Assembly: GCA_902728285.1 (NCBI GenBank)
Contig: CACVBU010000758.1
Location: forward strand, 1,795,768 to 1,859,767
Source: Clytia hemisphaerica
Taxonomy: Eukaryota > Cnidaria > Hydrozoa > Leptothecata > Clytiidae
DNA length: 64,000 nucleotides
Direction of reading: 5' to 3'
The position numbers and the translations under genes were made by a program. The notes beneath the pieces were generated by a model. That model was not told the DNA's origin. It was given only the letters and a program-made list of their open reading frames with translations, and ran no database searches. Shown piece by piece: positions 1 to 10,872 of this stretch; within the stretch, counting starts at the first letter, position 1; each line of letters opens with the position of its first letter.

Positions 1-131
1 TAAAACTCTACCCTTCCAACCTACTTTAGAGCACTTACAAATCGATTGTGGTTCAAAAACTTCCCGGTGGATTTCCCTTTTTTCTCAAATATTATGACCT
101 TGATTGTAGTTTGTTCTTACATGAAGCTCGT
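1..131 (+). repeat. Repeat family L, fragment
   Basis: This stretch matches sequence at 40715-40830, 40980-41090 and 48860-48960. They share the landmarks 'cttccaacctaatttagag', a 'ctcaaatattatga' block and 'ttgattgtag'. It is cut off by the window start. I see no coding content. The longer copies continue into family A sequence, so L is probably part of a larger composite repeat. Confidence 0.6.
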
Positions 132-142
132 TTTACCTTCAT

Positions 143-409
143 AGTAAGTATAAGTAAGTATATTCATCTGGTGGCTTACGGCGGAGCCGGGAGTGAGGGA
201 GTCTATCCCCTTTTCTATTTGCGCTAGACCTGGGAGATCGAATGCTGAGGTGGAGCGCCACACCTACTCTCAGCTCCCAGTAACTTACCGCCTAGATCAG
301 ATTACCCAATCTAAGCTACTCATCCGCTGAGTTGGCGGTGACCGGGGATCGAACCCACAACCCTTAGATTGTAAGGTGAATGCTCTACCGACTGAGCTAC
401 CCGGTCACA
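143..409 (-). mobile_element. tRNA-derived SINE, complete, with 10-bp target-site duplication
   Basis: On the minus strand the element starts at 409 with a tRNA-like head: a D-arm 'TAGCTCAGTCGGTAGAGC' (A box) and 'GGGTTCGATCCC' (B box). The arm between them reads 'CTTACAA' at the anticodon-loop position. The stems are imperfect, so this is not a clean tRNA gene. A body of about 190 bp follows and ends in a short TACTTA-type tail. The same 10 bp, TTACCTTCAT, lies at 133-142 and 410-419, directly flanking the element. Together, head, body, simple tail and duplication show a retroposed SINE, presumably copied by a LINE in trans. Confidence 0.85.
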
Positions 410-573
410 TTACCTTCATGTTAATATAAAAATAAAGTACACCCAGAAGATACTCAGCTTCTAAGTACGCCTCCCTTTATAAGTCATATAAATAACCCAT
501 GAATAACAAAATTAGTTAAATAATTATCGAACTGGATAAACTTCCATTTAGTTCTAGATACAAAGTACTACGA

Positions 574-837
574 AGAGGCCCCCATCAGTAACTCTGATCA
601 CGATATCACGCAACTTTTTGTCTTCAATCACGATCACGAAAATCAGCAAAAAAATGGATAATCACGCATCCCTTTTGAAAAGTCCAAATCAAGTATCACA
701 GCTCAAAACATTTTCAAATAACGATCCCGTTTTTATCTCTGATTACGCAATCACGCAAAAAATATTTCAAAATCACTTAATCACGCTAGAAAAAAAATCC
801 TTTATCACGTCATCACGCAAACCGCTTGGGGGCCTCT
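574..837. mobile_element. Family G element (TCACG iterons)
   Basis: The ends form an inverted repeat: AGAGGCCCCCA at 574-584 and TGGGGGCCTCT at 827-837. Inside, a degenerate 'atCACGcaatCACGc' motif occurs about ten times. A 73-codon open frame runs through it (618-839), but it simply translates the iterated motif and is unlikely to be a gene. Related copies lie at 13333-13858, 34841-36109 and 63117-63290. Confidence 0.65.
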
Positions 838-1182
838 AGGAACAGTTTAATTTTTAATTTTGACAAATACACAAACGAAAATTTCGAAAGTAAGAAAAAG
901 ATATTTTAGTACAGTGCACGCTGGTCGCTGCTTTTAATGATAGCAGGTATTAACTGATTTAGAAAAACAAGATTCAAATCTGAAACCGTCTGAAAAGTAA
1001 ATTTGATCAGACATTTTCACTGTACATCTCACAATCTTTAATCCTCCTGCACAGTTGGTTGATCCTAGCATTGGATTAAGGAAGATCTCATCGGACCGGA
1101 TCTTGCAATCTTAGAAAGATTCCACACCTCGTAACTAGCTATCACGCAAGAAAATGCCTAATTGGGGCTCTGAAAAATTAGA
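838..1182. other. Unassigned AT-rich sequence
   Basis: I see no convincing gene, RNA or terminal repeats here. A short piece near 1055-1090 ('gttgatcctagcattgg') resembles the tail of family L near 41150, so old repeat debris is likely. Confidence 0.3.
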
Positions 1183-1582
1183 CACTCCCTTTTCACAGAC
1201 CCACTGGGACCCCTTCCTACTGGAAAAATTGTCCAAAATATCGTCCCCACTAAAAATTTTTAAGCGACCACCAAATTAAATTCCCGCCAAATTTAGTTTT
1301 TACGTCCATCCGCCAAATTAAATTCCCTCTGAAAAAACTTTTTTGGCCATCCGCCAAATTAAATTTCCGCCAAAATTTCTTCCTTTAAGGTAAACCAATC
1401 GTCACTGTAAAACATTATATTATTTTAACATTATACTACTTTCCCATCCCTACTGAGTTTTCTAGCTTAAAAATAAAAGAATTTAATTCCCCAGCCATAA
1501 GAAATATGGGAATACCAATCCTATTGAGTTTTAGTTCTTTTTTTTTCATCCCCACTGGCTGAAAAAGGTGAGAAAGGGGTGT
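1183..1582 (+). mobile_element. Family A TIR element (CAGTGGGG iterons), expanded copy
   Basis: It starts 'cactcccttttcacagaccc' and ends 'gagaaaggggtgt', matching the family ends seen best at 10155-10454 and 24806-25102. This copy is about 100 bp longer because a 'ccgccaaattaaatt' unit is repeated locally at about 1270-1385. Family A copies carry no open frame and look like non-autonomous (MITE-like) elements. Confidence 0.7.
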
Positions 1583-1697
1583 AATAAGTGTCCTTTTTCT
1601 TTACAAGTCGTTTAAGTCTATCTAAGGCATCAAGGATACAAGATAGCGATTTTTCGGTTTGAATCCCGGACGGATCCTTTACAAGTTCTTATATATC

Positions 1698-2290
1698 GTT
1701 CTTTGATTAATTTCACAGGGTCTGCCAACCATTTCGGCTATTTATGAATACCTTATCGGCCCTTTTTACGCCGGCCCTAAGTTAACACCAGTTCTTTGAT
1801 TAATTTCACGGGGTCTGCCAACCATTTCGGCTATTTATGAATACCTTATCGGCCCTTTTTACGCCGGCCCTAAGTTAACACCGGCCCCTTTTGGGGCTTA
1901 CGCCAATTAGGGCCGTAAATAACGCCAAAATTTGCTAGAATGGCCATTTATGTTTCAATCTACATTTAAATATCATTTTTCAGTAGTAAACTGTTGAAAA
2001 TTTCATTGAAAATCACTGATTTTTTATATATGAAGTAAAACAATGGATAATTTTTTACCTTCAAATCATACCCAAAATTCTTTAAATAGAGAAAAATGGT
2101 CTAAAATTAATCACTTTTAAATAAAATTTGCTAAATTTTGGCCCTTTTTACACCGGCCCTTTTTACGCCGACCCTTATTACGCCAACAGCCTAAAAATAA
2201 CGCCAATAAGGGCAGGCGTAAAAAGGGCCGATAAGGTATTCATAAATAGCCGAAATGGTTATGGCGGACCCGTGAAATTAATCAAAGAAC
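1698..2290. mobile_element. Family H long-TIR element with a duplicated left arm
   Basis: The left arm from 1698 ('GTTCTTTGATTAATTTCAC') returns inverted and ends at 2290; the arms are about 80 bp with few mismatches. The left arm occurs twice in tandem, at 1698-1790 and 1791-1883 (93-bp period). The interior carries 'acgccggccc' motifs in both orientations and AT-rich filler. TATC flanks both ends (1694-1697 and 2291-2294), a possible 4-bp target duplication. A partial second copy is at 44088-45150. The 74-codon open frame across the right arm is not a gene. Confidence 0.75.
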
Positions 2291-2419
2291 TATCTAAAAA
2301 TCCTAGATTAGTGGGATATCTGACTCACCTTAATCTCTATCTATCTAGATAGCTAGCAAATGGAATATGGTAAATGTGAAGAGGTACACAGAACGCACTT
2401 AGCCACAAGAGACGTCTGT

Positions 2420-3915
2420 TAATGTTGTGCCATTTCCCTGGATACTGCTTAGGGAGGATTATCTACAGAAGTTCAGCCTACAATTTCCTATGTTCTGAGC
2501 ATATAAAATCCTTTCTTCCTCTTCCATTTTGAAAATCTTTAAAGACACGCACGTAATAACTTTGGATCTTCCTCTAAAGACTATTCTTCTAAAATTCGTA
2601 CAAACAAAACTATAAGGAAGAAATAATAGCTTAGTAATAGCTTGTTCCACATCTTGTGATTGGTGCCCAATTGGTGTTTAAGGTTTCATGGTCTCTTTGT
2701 GTAAATTACCTGAATACGTTATGAAAGAAAAAATGCTACTAGATTGACGCCAGAGAATAATCCAGCGCTATCAGTATCAGTAAGCATAAAAAAGCTGATA
2801 ATACGCAGGGAACAAGGTTGTTTTTTTATGCTATACCATTTCCCTGGATACTACTTTTGGGTTTAATCAGGACAGGCTAGCCTACAATTTCCTATATTCT
2901 ATACCTGTAAAAAGTCCTTTTCTCCTTTCATTTTGAAAATTCTTAGGCACGCATGTAGATCGATTCACACCTTCCTGGAGGGGTTTTATTTCCAGGAGCC
3001 GTAAAAACAAAACTATAAGGAAGAAATATAAGTTTGGTCATAGTTTGTTCCACCATGAGCATATTTTGTGATTGGTGCCCGATTGGTGTTAAGGTTTAAT
3101 GGTCTCTTAGTGTAAACTCCTTGAAGATCTTATAAAAGAAAAAGAAAACATTTTTTATGCTGTAATATCTTATCCTGGATGCTACTTTTGGGTTTAATCA
3201 GGACAGGCTACTCTAAAATTTCCTATATTCTATGCCTGTAAAAGATCTTTTCTTCCTTTCATTTTGAAAATCCTAAGCACGCACGCAGATCAATTCGTAT
3301 CTTCCTCTAGGGAAAGTTTTTCTTTACCGCGCAAATTTCACAATATTACCGAGTGGTCTAAATCTTCAGGTCCACAAGGGTTTTCCGGTTTAAACCACAA
3401 CTCCCTCTATGTTCCGTTCGGTTCATAGATAACTGAGCTGGCTGACTGTGGGATCAACTGAGCCGGCTGACTGTGGGATCCCATGAAAATAATCGAAAGA
3501 CTTAGCAACAAGAAACATTTGTTTATGTTGTGACATTTCCCTGGATACTGCTTATGGGGGATTAGCTACAGAAGTTCATCCTATAATTTCCTATGTTCTA
3601 AGCATTCTAAGCATTAATCTTTTCTTCCTCTTCATTTTTGGAAATCATTAGATATGCACGTAGATCAATTCGCATCTTCCTCTAAAGATTATTTTCCCCA
3701 ATATCCGTAAAAACAAAACTATAAGGAAGAATTAATAGCTTGGGCATAACTTCCATTTTAAAATTTACTATATTCTATGCCTGTAAAATGTCTTTTCTTC
3801 CCCTTTGTTTTTGAAAATCCTGAGGCACGGACGCAGTTCATTTTGCATCTTCCTCTAGGAAATACATTTACAGCATCCGTCAAAACAAAACCATAAGGAA
3901 GAAATAATAGCCTGT
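2420..3915. repeat. Array of five degenerate ~150-330 bp repeats
   Basis: Copies begin near 2424, 2825, 3150, 3525 and 3758. They share, in order, 'tttccctggatactgct', 'aatttcctatattctatgcc', 'ttcattttgaaaat', 'cacgcacgtagatc', 'atcttcctct' and 'aaaactataaggaagaa'. The first two also share 'gtgattggtgcc'. The third and fifth copies are truncated. The interval 3331-3497 is different sequence with a direct repeat ('aactgagc.ggctgactgtgggatc'). Small open frames inside are not conserved between copies. Confidence 0.7.
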
Positions 3916-4079
3916 TGATGGAGAAGAACTTGACCAGTACCAAATTCTTCATGCAAAAAGAAAACACGTGACGAGCAAAATATCACCCCTTGGGTGTTAT
4001 CAGGATATAGTACAGGTTAGAGAAGAACATGTCCTTTGATGAGATAACATTTTCGTTGCAAATTCATCTAGGCTTATAC

Positions 4080-4570
4080 AATAGAGATTCCATTACTCAA
4101 ACACTCACATAGGGCTAAAATTGCTCGAGTTGATGAAATTCGAGTTAAAGAGACCTGTTTATGAAGAGCTGTTAACTTGGTTAACAGCTGGACTACCTGA
4201 AGGGAACGAAAAACTATCGTTCGAGATATGATATTTTTTTGAGGTATAGAGACATATTTGCATGAGAAACCATGCATTAGACTCTGGACTCTCCAATGTG
4301 CGCGCCGACGCTAGCAGCCGAAGACCTGCAAATTTGTTTGCAATTAGTTTAAGTTTTGAAGGTTTCTGGCCGCTAGCGTAGGCCTTCGTCCGTTGACAGA
4401 AAAAAATCTGCTGCGCCGACTCACGCTTGACAGTAACCATGCCATTTGTCATGGACTTTGCTTTAGTCTTAAGACTTAAAATCCCAAGAAGGAAGTAAAT
4501 CATCAAGCGAATTCTCCAGTTAAAGTCAACCCTTGGCATATTTGGTCTTTTCACATCGTAAACCTTGCCC
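4080..4570. other. GC-richer unassigned segment with a 131-codon minus-strand frame
   Basis: Base composition rises here relative to the flanks, around 4290-4450. An ATG-started minus-strand frame covers 4159-4554 but shows no signal peptide, family motif or splice context. Another minus-strand frame across the same bases is also partly open, which is common in old repeats. I do not assign it to a gene. Confidence 0.25.
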
Positions 4571-4840
4571 GATTCTAAATCTCTTTACCCAAGCTCTTTT
4601 TAAAACAATTAATCAGTTTCCAACGCTAGTTTACCTGTAAAACAAATTACATCTACCACTCAAAAGTTTTACAACACAAACAGTTAGTGAGTTTATAAAA
4701 AAATTGATATAAAAGGTGAGGCTAGCTATACCGAAAGCAGAAAGTAGCATTAGCACAGCAGGTTTTTTTTTTATTCTTGGGTTATTCGAATTTCTCAGTG
4801 CAACAGTGATTTTGTTTTAACTCGGTCAAATGAAATGAAC

Positions 4841-4936
4841 CCAGCTGGCACACAACGTTGTTTCGACGTTTATATAACGTTAAAAAGACGTTATGAATGT
4901 TAGATGGACGTTGAAACAATGTTGTGTGCCAGCTGG
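4841..4936. repeat. AACGTT palindromic element, copy 1
   Basis: It opens with CCAGCTGGCACACAACGTTG and closes with its near-inverse ending GTGTGCCAGCTGG. Between the ends, ACGTT/AACGT motifs recur at short spacing. Other copies: 15978-16062, 36119-36214 and a half copy at 60904-60943. The element could fold into a long hairpin. No coding content. Confidence 0.8.
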
Positions 4937-5032
4937 GAAATAACAGCATATGACAGTTTTTTCAACTGGGGTGACAAGATCACTGTTGTTTTTTGAAAGA
5001 TTTGATAAATCGTGAAGGACGGCAAACACTAA

Positions 5033-6022
5033 AACACCCCTGTCTCTGTGCCCCAGTGGGTGTTGATTACCCAGTGGGGTGGGTTGTGACAATTTAAAAT
5101 TCACTGGGGTGAAAAATATTCTTTCAAATATTGAGTGGGGTGGCGAAAATTTCCTTGACATTCACTGGGGTGAGAAAGAATTTTTTGCATGAAATAAATT
5201 TTGGTTAGCCAGTGTGTTAGACTGTAGACCGCTTAATTTTATCGTGTTTTAACGGTAGAAGGTGTTGGCTAACTTTTGGTTTAGTGCTAGTCAAAATCTG
5301 CTTCTTACATGCTACTGAATATCACTGGAAATATCATCTTGATCAGGTGGATCTACTCTGACACTGTAACAAAAAATGTAACGAGGTCTGGGGGAAGGGG
5401 GCTATAGGAGCAGTACGTTATATCAAATTTTATGAACTCTGGAACCTAGTAATGTTTAGTCAACATGATTTAAGTAGAGGTCTTTCTTTCAGTATCTACG
5501 CAAGTGAGAAAGCCTTCTCGAAAATCTTTCAGGCTATAACCTAGCTTTAAAGAAAGAAAGGTACAAGTACAACTGTGATTTGCGCTGACAGAAATTTTTG
5601 ATTTTCAACCCCTCTCGTTTGGCATTTTTTAGGTTTAAAAATGACCATGACAATGACCATAGAAGTCCGGTTAAATACAGTTATTATATTGAAGTGGAAC
5701 AATTGATGGCGAGCGAGCGAAGCGAGCAGATTTTTTTGGCTTTTTTGGATATTTCACCTTTAAAGAAGGGGAAGGAGAAAATTCTAGTGGGGTGATTTTT
5801 TGAAAGAAAAGTTCTACTGGGGTACGTTAAAATAAGGGCATTTCGAGTGGGGTATGTGTAAACTTTTTATCATTTTGAATGGGGTGTTTTTTACTAAATA
5901 ATTCCAGTGGGGTGAGTGATTTGTCCAGTGGGGCTGAAAAATGAGCCATTTTTAGTAAAAAATTTCATTGGGGTGGCCAGTGGGGTGGATCTTACTGGGT
6001 CACAGAGGCAGGGGTGTATTGA
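5033..6022. mobile_element. Large family B-like element packed with CAGTGGGG iterons
   Basis: The left end reads 'acacccctgtctctgtg' and the right end 'cacagaggcaggggtgt', an inverted pair matching family B ends. About 150 bp inside each end, a 'ccagtggggtg' motif repeats every 20-35 bp. The ~500-bp core (5220-5750) is unrelated AT-rich DNA with a short 'gcgagcgagcgaagcgagc' run near 5708. At 990 bp it is three times the usual family B length. The core open frame at 5598-5795 has no recognisable product. Confidence 0.6.
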
Positions 6023-6226
6023 ACATAATTCTTTAAATCTGCATTCCAAGCTCGCAGCAATCTATTTTCTTACCTGCAATAATATCCATTGATATCCCCT
6101 GTATTTTGGTGTTTACAGAAAAGGTAGGAACCACTAGAAATTCATACAAAAGATGTTCTTTGGTAAAAAAATAACCTGACATTCCGACGGGAAATTTTAA
6201 AAGTCCCCACTGCGTATTTTTGAGCA

Positions 6227-6462
6227 TAAGTAGACTAGCAAACTAGTCTGTTAATTAATCATGTCAGAGGGCGGGAACATAAAGGCGGTGGGCGTTTGCT
6301 AGAATAGGAGCTGCGTAGGAGAACGAGCAAAAGTTGGTGAGAGGCTGCTGATTAACAATGGCTTTCAGCCCTTGCCGACAAAATTGCTTCCTACGCTTAC
6401 CTATCTCATACGCTCACTTTTCCCGCGTGATACCGTTCCGGCACGACTGGCGTGCCAGTCTA
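6227..6462. mobile_element. Family I TIR element, copy 1
   Basis: The ends are AGACTAGCAAACTAGTCT near 6232 and GACTGGCGTGCCAGTCT to 6461. The interior contains 'gggcgggaacataaaggcgg' and 'gctgcgtaggag'. TTTTGAGCA flanks it at 6218-6226 and 6463-6471, a likely 9-bp target duplication. A second copy with a perfect 10-bp duplication sits in an intron at 50431-50648. Duplications of 9-10 bp fit Mutator-like transposition. Confidence 0.7.
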
Positions 6463-6959
6463 TTTTGAGCAGTGAGAAAAAGAGGTTGAAATCTCCGTCT
6501 ACGAAACAAAAGAATTTTGTCACCCTGTTTCATTTTATCAACACTACTAATAGATATAATTATAAATAAAGGGTAATATATCCCCCACCGGGTCACTAAG
6601 AAAATGATATAATGGTCCTTACTCTCGGGTACCTAATAGCGTCCTGAGTTATTTCTAGTACTTTTAGACAAGTGCGCTCCTTACGATTTTGAGATAGCAT
6701 ATTCGTCAGATTGTTATGTTTTCACCCATTCCTTTAGAGCTTCAGCGTGGTGGGCAGAAAACAATCGTAATCTCATATCAGGTTAGGCCCTAGGGTCTCA
6801 TGGACACTCCATTTGAAAACGACATTATCAACAAACTTTTGGTCATTTGCAACAGTTTCTGTCATTTCTAGAGATTGAAAAATTCACTAGCAGTGGCATG
6901 GTTCATAGTAGTTAGTTTGCATGAAAGTTAACCCGCACTCGATTTCTAAATGACGGCAT

Positions 6960-7345
6960 GTGTCACCAAAAAGATGTCTTTTAAAAATCGGACCTTTACA
7001 GTGCAGCCCTTGAGCAGTGAAAATGTACCCTTACTGTGCACTTTATCGAACGTTTTTCACCCTTACAGTGTAGTTTGATTTTGCTGAAACTGCCTGAGAT
7101 GTCGACACAATGTGCAACACAAGTCAACATTGATGCGAGTCAAAACTACTAAAGATACAGCAAATTTTAATTTTAGACTTCGATTCAGCAGTCCCTAAAC
7201 ACACCCTTACTGTGCTTTCAGCTAAAAGAAGAACCTTGTAGTGCACTCTATCAGAAATACACCCTTACCGAGGGTCTAAAAAAACCTACCCTTAAGGGCG
7301 GCGTGTAAGACTATATGGGTGCCCTCCCCCCGGGAAATAAACCTA
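6960..7345. repeat. Family F element (ACCCTTACAGTGCAC iterons)
   Basis: A degenerate 'acccttacagtgcact' motif occurs at least six times between 6985 and 7290, separated by unrelated AT-rich spacers. The segment closes with a C-rich 'ccctccccccggg'. A shorter relative lies at 32370-32515. No open reading frame of note. Confidence 0.55.
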
Positions 7346-9003
7346 TACTGACTCTGGAGTTCAAAATCAATTCACTTTGAACAGCTTTACTGAGGACGAA
7401 AGTTTTCTTGCTCAGGATATTGTTTCGATTTCCTTCATAGATGGATACGAAAACAATTGCATGATTGATCTGTTTACTAAAATACATATCATATATCCAA
7501 CAAAACGATTCCCGTAGAGGATATTATAAATGTTCCTTAAATATTAAAAATTAGTATGTGCTTCCCTCCTCAAGTTGCTAAGAAAGTTTTAATCCTTTTG
7601 TTTTTTTCCTAAATTTTGATATTGAAATATTTGTTATTGTTATACATAGAGCTTCGAGGTCCAGTAAATGTATGCTTTCAACCTTTCCACAAGCCAACCC
7701 AGTGGCACCTGAAAAACCCAACAATGGAAGGTTTGAATTGTTGAATCATAGGTTGAATTTAGTAGGAAAATCAGGAAATTCATTTTTAAAGATTCCATAA
7801 AATAGAAAATTTTTTGAAACTTTTAGCCCTTGGCACTCAACCCCAACTCAACATGGTATTCAAAAAATTTCTCTTTGTTTTGAATAGGTTCACCCTTTGT
7901 GGCTGGAAATTCCCCCTGATTTTCCTAAATTCAAAGGATTTATCTACCATAATTCCTTTATTTGCCACTTCAAAAAACGTAAATAAGTAAATTGACGAAG
8001 CTTGAAATACTGACGGTAAATCTGTAGGGAGAGTTTTTTTTGCAATGTCTCTATTGGACAAGTCCAGGTCCAGTTTGGGAAATTCCAGAAGGAGAATTGT
8101 CCATTCAGGAAACGTCCGATGAGGGAGATGACCGTCTGGGAACTAACTTTTGAGGAATTTTCCATCGGAGAAAACGTCTATCGGGGAAAAGTTTTGTTTA
8201 GCGTGATGAGTTTTTGTTTTATATGAATTGGGTTTCGATTTGCGCTAAATTTTTTTGATAGTGCTTCAAAACAAAAGTGATTAGAGTGGAACCTGTCAAA
8301 AATATGTCTTTAATGGTACTTATCTGAATTTAACGAAGTTTGAACAGTTTTGTTTTTCAAGTTTTTGATTTAATTTTCACCATATAAAGATCCCATCAAT
8401 CTTCAACTACATCCTTTTAAGCGTAGCTAAGGAGCCCATTACAAACTCATTTTTAACACTTAAGGAAACAAGGAACACCTTTGTTTTTCGACACTCAAAG
8501 AAAAAGGTTTGACGCATTCGTCATTAGAAAATTGATTACCCTATAAACTCCCACACTCTTGTTTTTCATAAATCTCATTTTTGCAGCCGTGAAGATTTAC
8601 AATGTTTTTTCATTTCCGCTTAATCACGCCCTTGATAATGACTTGTCGTTAACCATTTTAACGGGACAGATATTTCCAATCTTTCTGATATTTCTTTAAC
8701 CTTTTGAATTGCTTCCTTGTGCGGCATACTTAATTTTTCAATTTTTTGACAGTTTTTTTGATTTGAGATAAACTCAAAGTCAGGTCAAAGGTCAAAATTA
8801 GGATAGGAAATGAGGCCTATTATTACAAAAAGACCCGTCTGCTTGACTCAATCCGTCATTCATGATGTAGTGAAAACTTAAAGGTTCCACTTTTTCCCTT
8901 AAGGTTAAAGATTCGCTTCTAGCTTCTTTGGGGCTTCAAACTCAATGGTCAAAGTCCCTTTGTTCGATTTTTTTATGACTCTGACAGCCCTCACCAGTGT
9001 ACC
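7346..9003. other. No gene recognised
   Basis: This is AT-rich sequence without splice-bounded open frames, RNA genes or clear terminal repeats. Two overlapping minus-strand frames of about 74 codons (7837-8165) lack any family signature. Around 8040-8190 a 'ggaaa.t.tcc..t.gggga' motif recurs, suggesting another decayed iteron repeat. Confidence 0.4.
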
Positions 9004-9281
9004 AATACACCCCTGTCTTACAGCCCAGGTGAAACATTTCTCCACAGCGGGGATAAAAATTTCTATTAAAATCAGAATGGGGATACAATTCTATTGTTCC
9101 AAGATTATAAAATCCAGTGGGGATGGTTTTGTAGTACAATTTTTAAAATTGAATTTCGAATGTGGTGAAATCAAAGTCAATTTCCCAGTAGGGCTGAAAT
9201 TCTGGGGTATTTTTCCCACTGCGGGGACGAACTTTTTACCAAATTTTCCAGTGGGGCTGGGGTCCCAGCGGGTCTGTGATT
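9004..9281 (+). mobile_element. Family B TIR element, right end eroded
   Basis: It starts 'tacacccctgtcttacagcc' and carries the family's internal landmarks ('attctattgttccaag', 'aaatcaaagtcaatttccca', 'ggggtcccagcgggtctgtga'). The last bases of the right terminal repeat are lost. 'cagtgggga' iterons recur every 25-45 bp. The 112-codon frame over 8945-9283 reads through the repeat and is not a gene. Confidence 0.75.
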
Positions 9282-10154
9282 AGTCTGCTTGATTTTCTTT
9301 TAATAGACACGTAATGTGATTTTATTGATTCAAAATTTATTCTTGAATTGTGACTTTTTTAAGCGTGCCGTGCCCTGGTTTGGTTGGAAAATAAAAATAC
9401 GGAGATTTTAGGCTCAATTGTTAGATTTGACTTGAGGAGCTTGAAAACTACACGTTTTTTAAATAAGGAGCACGTTCATAAGGAACTTGAGGTTGAAAAG
9501 GGTCCGAAAAACAAGGAACTGTTCAGGCTGAGAATAAGAAAAAAAGTTAAGGAATGGGAGAATGTATATCGAATTTGCACACATTTACAAAAACCGAAAC
9601 AAAAAGATGACAAAATATTAATTTCTCAGCGAAGTAGATATTGAATTCCTTTCGTAGATACAAATAAAAACATGTTGTGACTTTCCAGATATAATTAGAC
9701 CCGTCATATATAAATCTTAATAAACCTATTTCACTAATTGGGAATATATTGATACAACTCGATTATATATTTTTAAAGACTACCCACTCTTGGTATATTT
9801 TAAGACATGTTTTTAACATGGATAATTTCTTGGGTTATAAATAAAATAGGTTTCTTGACAACGTTGAAAAAATATGTTCTGACAATATTATTTCTGTTAT
9901 ATAACCCTCTGCTGCTAACTTTTTGAAATATTGCTGGTCACTATAATTTGAAAATGCAATTTTTAGAGCAATTATTTTGTCTACTATTAAATAAAGGTGC
10001 TTAACTTAACGACAACTGATATAGTGATTCATTGTGGCTGATTCTTTTAATTGACATCTTTTTTATGCATCTTGCGTTCCTTTTAGAAAGGAGTCTGCTT
10101 CTCAAGTCAAAGTGATTATTAACTATAAAACCCTGGAAAATTCAAGACATCCCT
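9282..10154. other. No gene recognised
   Basis: AT-rich sequence. A Lys/Glu-rich open frame of 86 codons at 9384-9644 begins with TTG rather than ATG and has no known motif, so I do not call it. Nothing else structured is visible. Confidence 0.4.
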
Positions 10155-10454
10155 ACCCCTTCTCACAGACCCAGTAGAATTTTTCCAACCAGTGGGGATA
10201 AAAGTTACCAACTGAAAATCAGTGAGGATTGATATCCCCATATTTTTTATGCCTTGAGATTTAAATTCTTTTGTTTTCAAGTCAGAAAATTCGGTGGGAA
10301 TGGGAGAAATAGCAAAATGTTTTGCAGTGAGGTTTGGGTTATTTGATTATTCTCAATGCGGACAAAAATTGGAGGATAATTTTCCACTGGGGATAATATT
10401 TTAGCACATATTTCCAGTAGGAAGGGGCCCAGTGGGTCTGTGAGAAGGGGGTGT
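10155..10454 (-). mobile_element. Family A TIR element, near-complete copy
   Basis: It starts 'accccttctcacagaccc' and ends 'gggtctgtgagaagggggtg', an inverted pair of about 18 bp, 300 bp in all. The interior holds 'gattgatatccccata', 'cttttgttttcaagtcaga' and 'ttgcagtgagg'. The 'cagtgggga' iterons are degenerate but present. This is one of the best copies for defining the family. Confidence 0.8.
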
Positions 10455-10629
10455 ATCCTGTGTTAGAAATGATCGGCCAAAAATCATCCAGATAAGAAAA
10501 ATTCCCCTTTAGATGCAGGAATGTTGTTATATCTTATCACCGTTGAAAAGGCCATCTTTTTGATAATATCCAGACTGAATCTTTGAAGTGTAAACAACAG
10601 GATCTGAAATAATCCTGAACCACAAACAA

Positions 10630-10872
10630 AAACATTGTTCTGTTTTCATCTCCACTGACTCAGAATTTCCCACCAGATCACTGGGGCAGGAGCATAAAAA
10701 ATCTTTCTATGATTTCTAACTTCTCGATTTTAAAGTTTGTTTAACTTTTTTGATTCTCTAGGCTCTTTGCAAGGAAGACCTTTTGAAGAGGCTAGAGAGG
10801 TATTTTCCCTCCCGGGACGACATTTTTGCCATTTTTTTCCAGCGGGTCTATGACACAGGGGTGTTTATGTTA
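10630..10872 (+). repeat. Decayed family B fragment
   Basis: The right end 'ccagcgggtctatgacacaggggtgt' matches the family B terminus. The left end is missing and the middle is only weakly similar ('ccactgactcagaatttccc'). A related fragment appears at about 10985-11075. Confidence 0.5.

Noticed and set aside
333..409. Functional tRNA gene on the minus strand
   Set aside because: A and B boxes are good, but the anticodon stem is poorly paired and the unit continues into a body and tail with flanking duplications, so it is the head of a SINE.
4159..4554. 131-codon minus-strand frame
   Set aside because: No family motif, start context or splice support; sits in probable old repeat sequence.
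9384..9644. 86-codon Lys/Glu-rich frame
   Set aside because: Starts with TTG, no ATG in a suitable place, no known domain.
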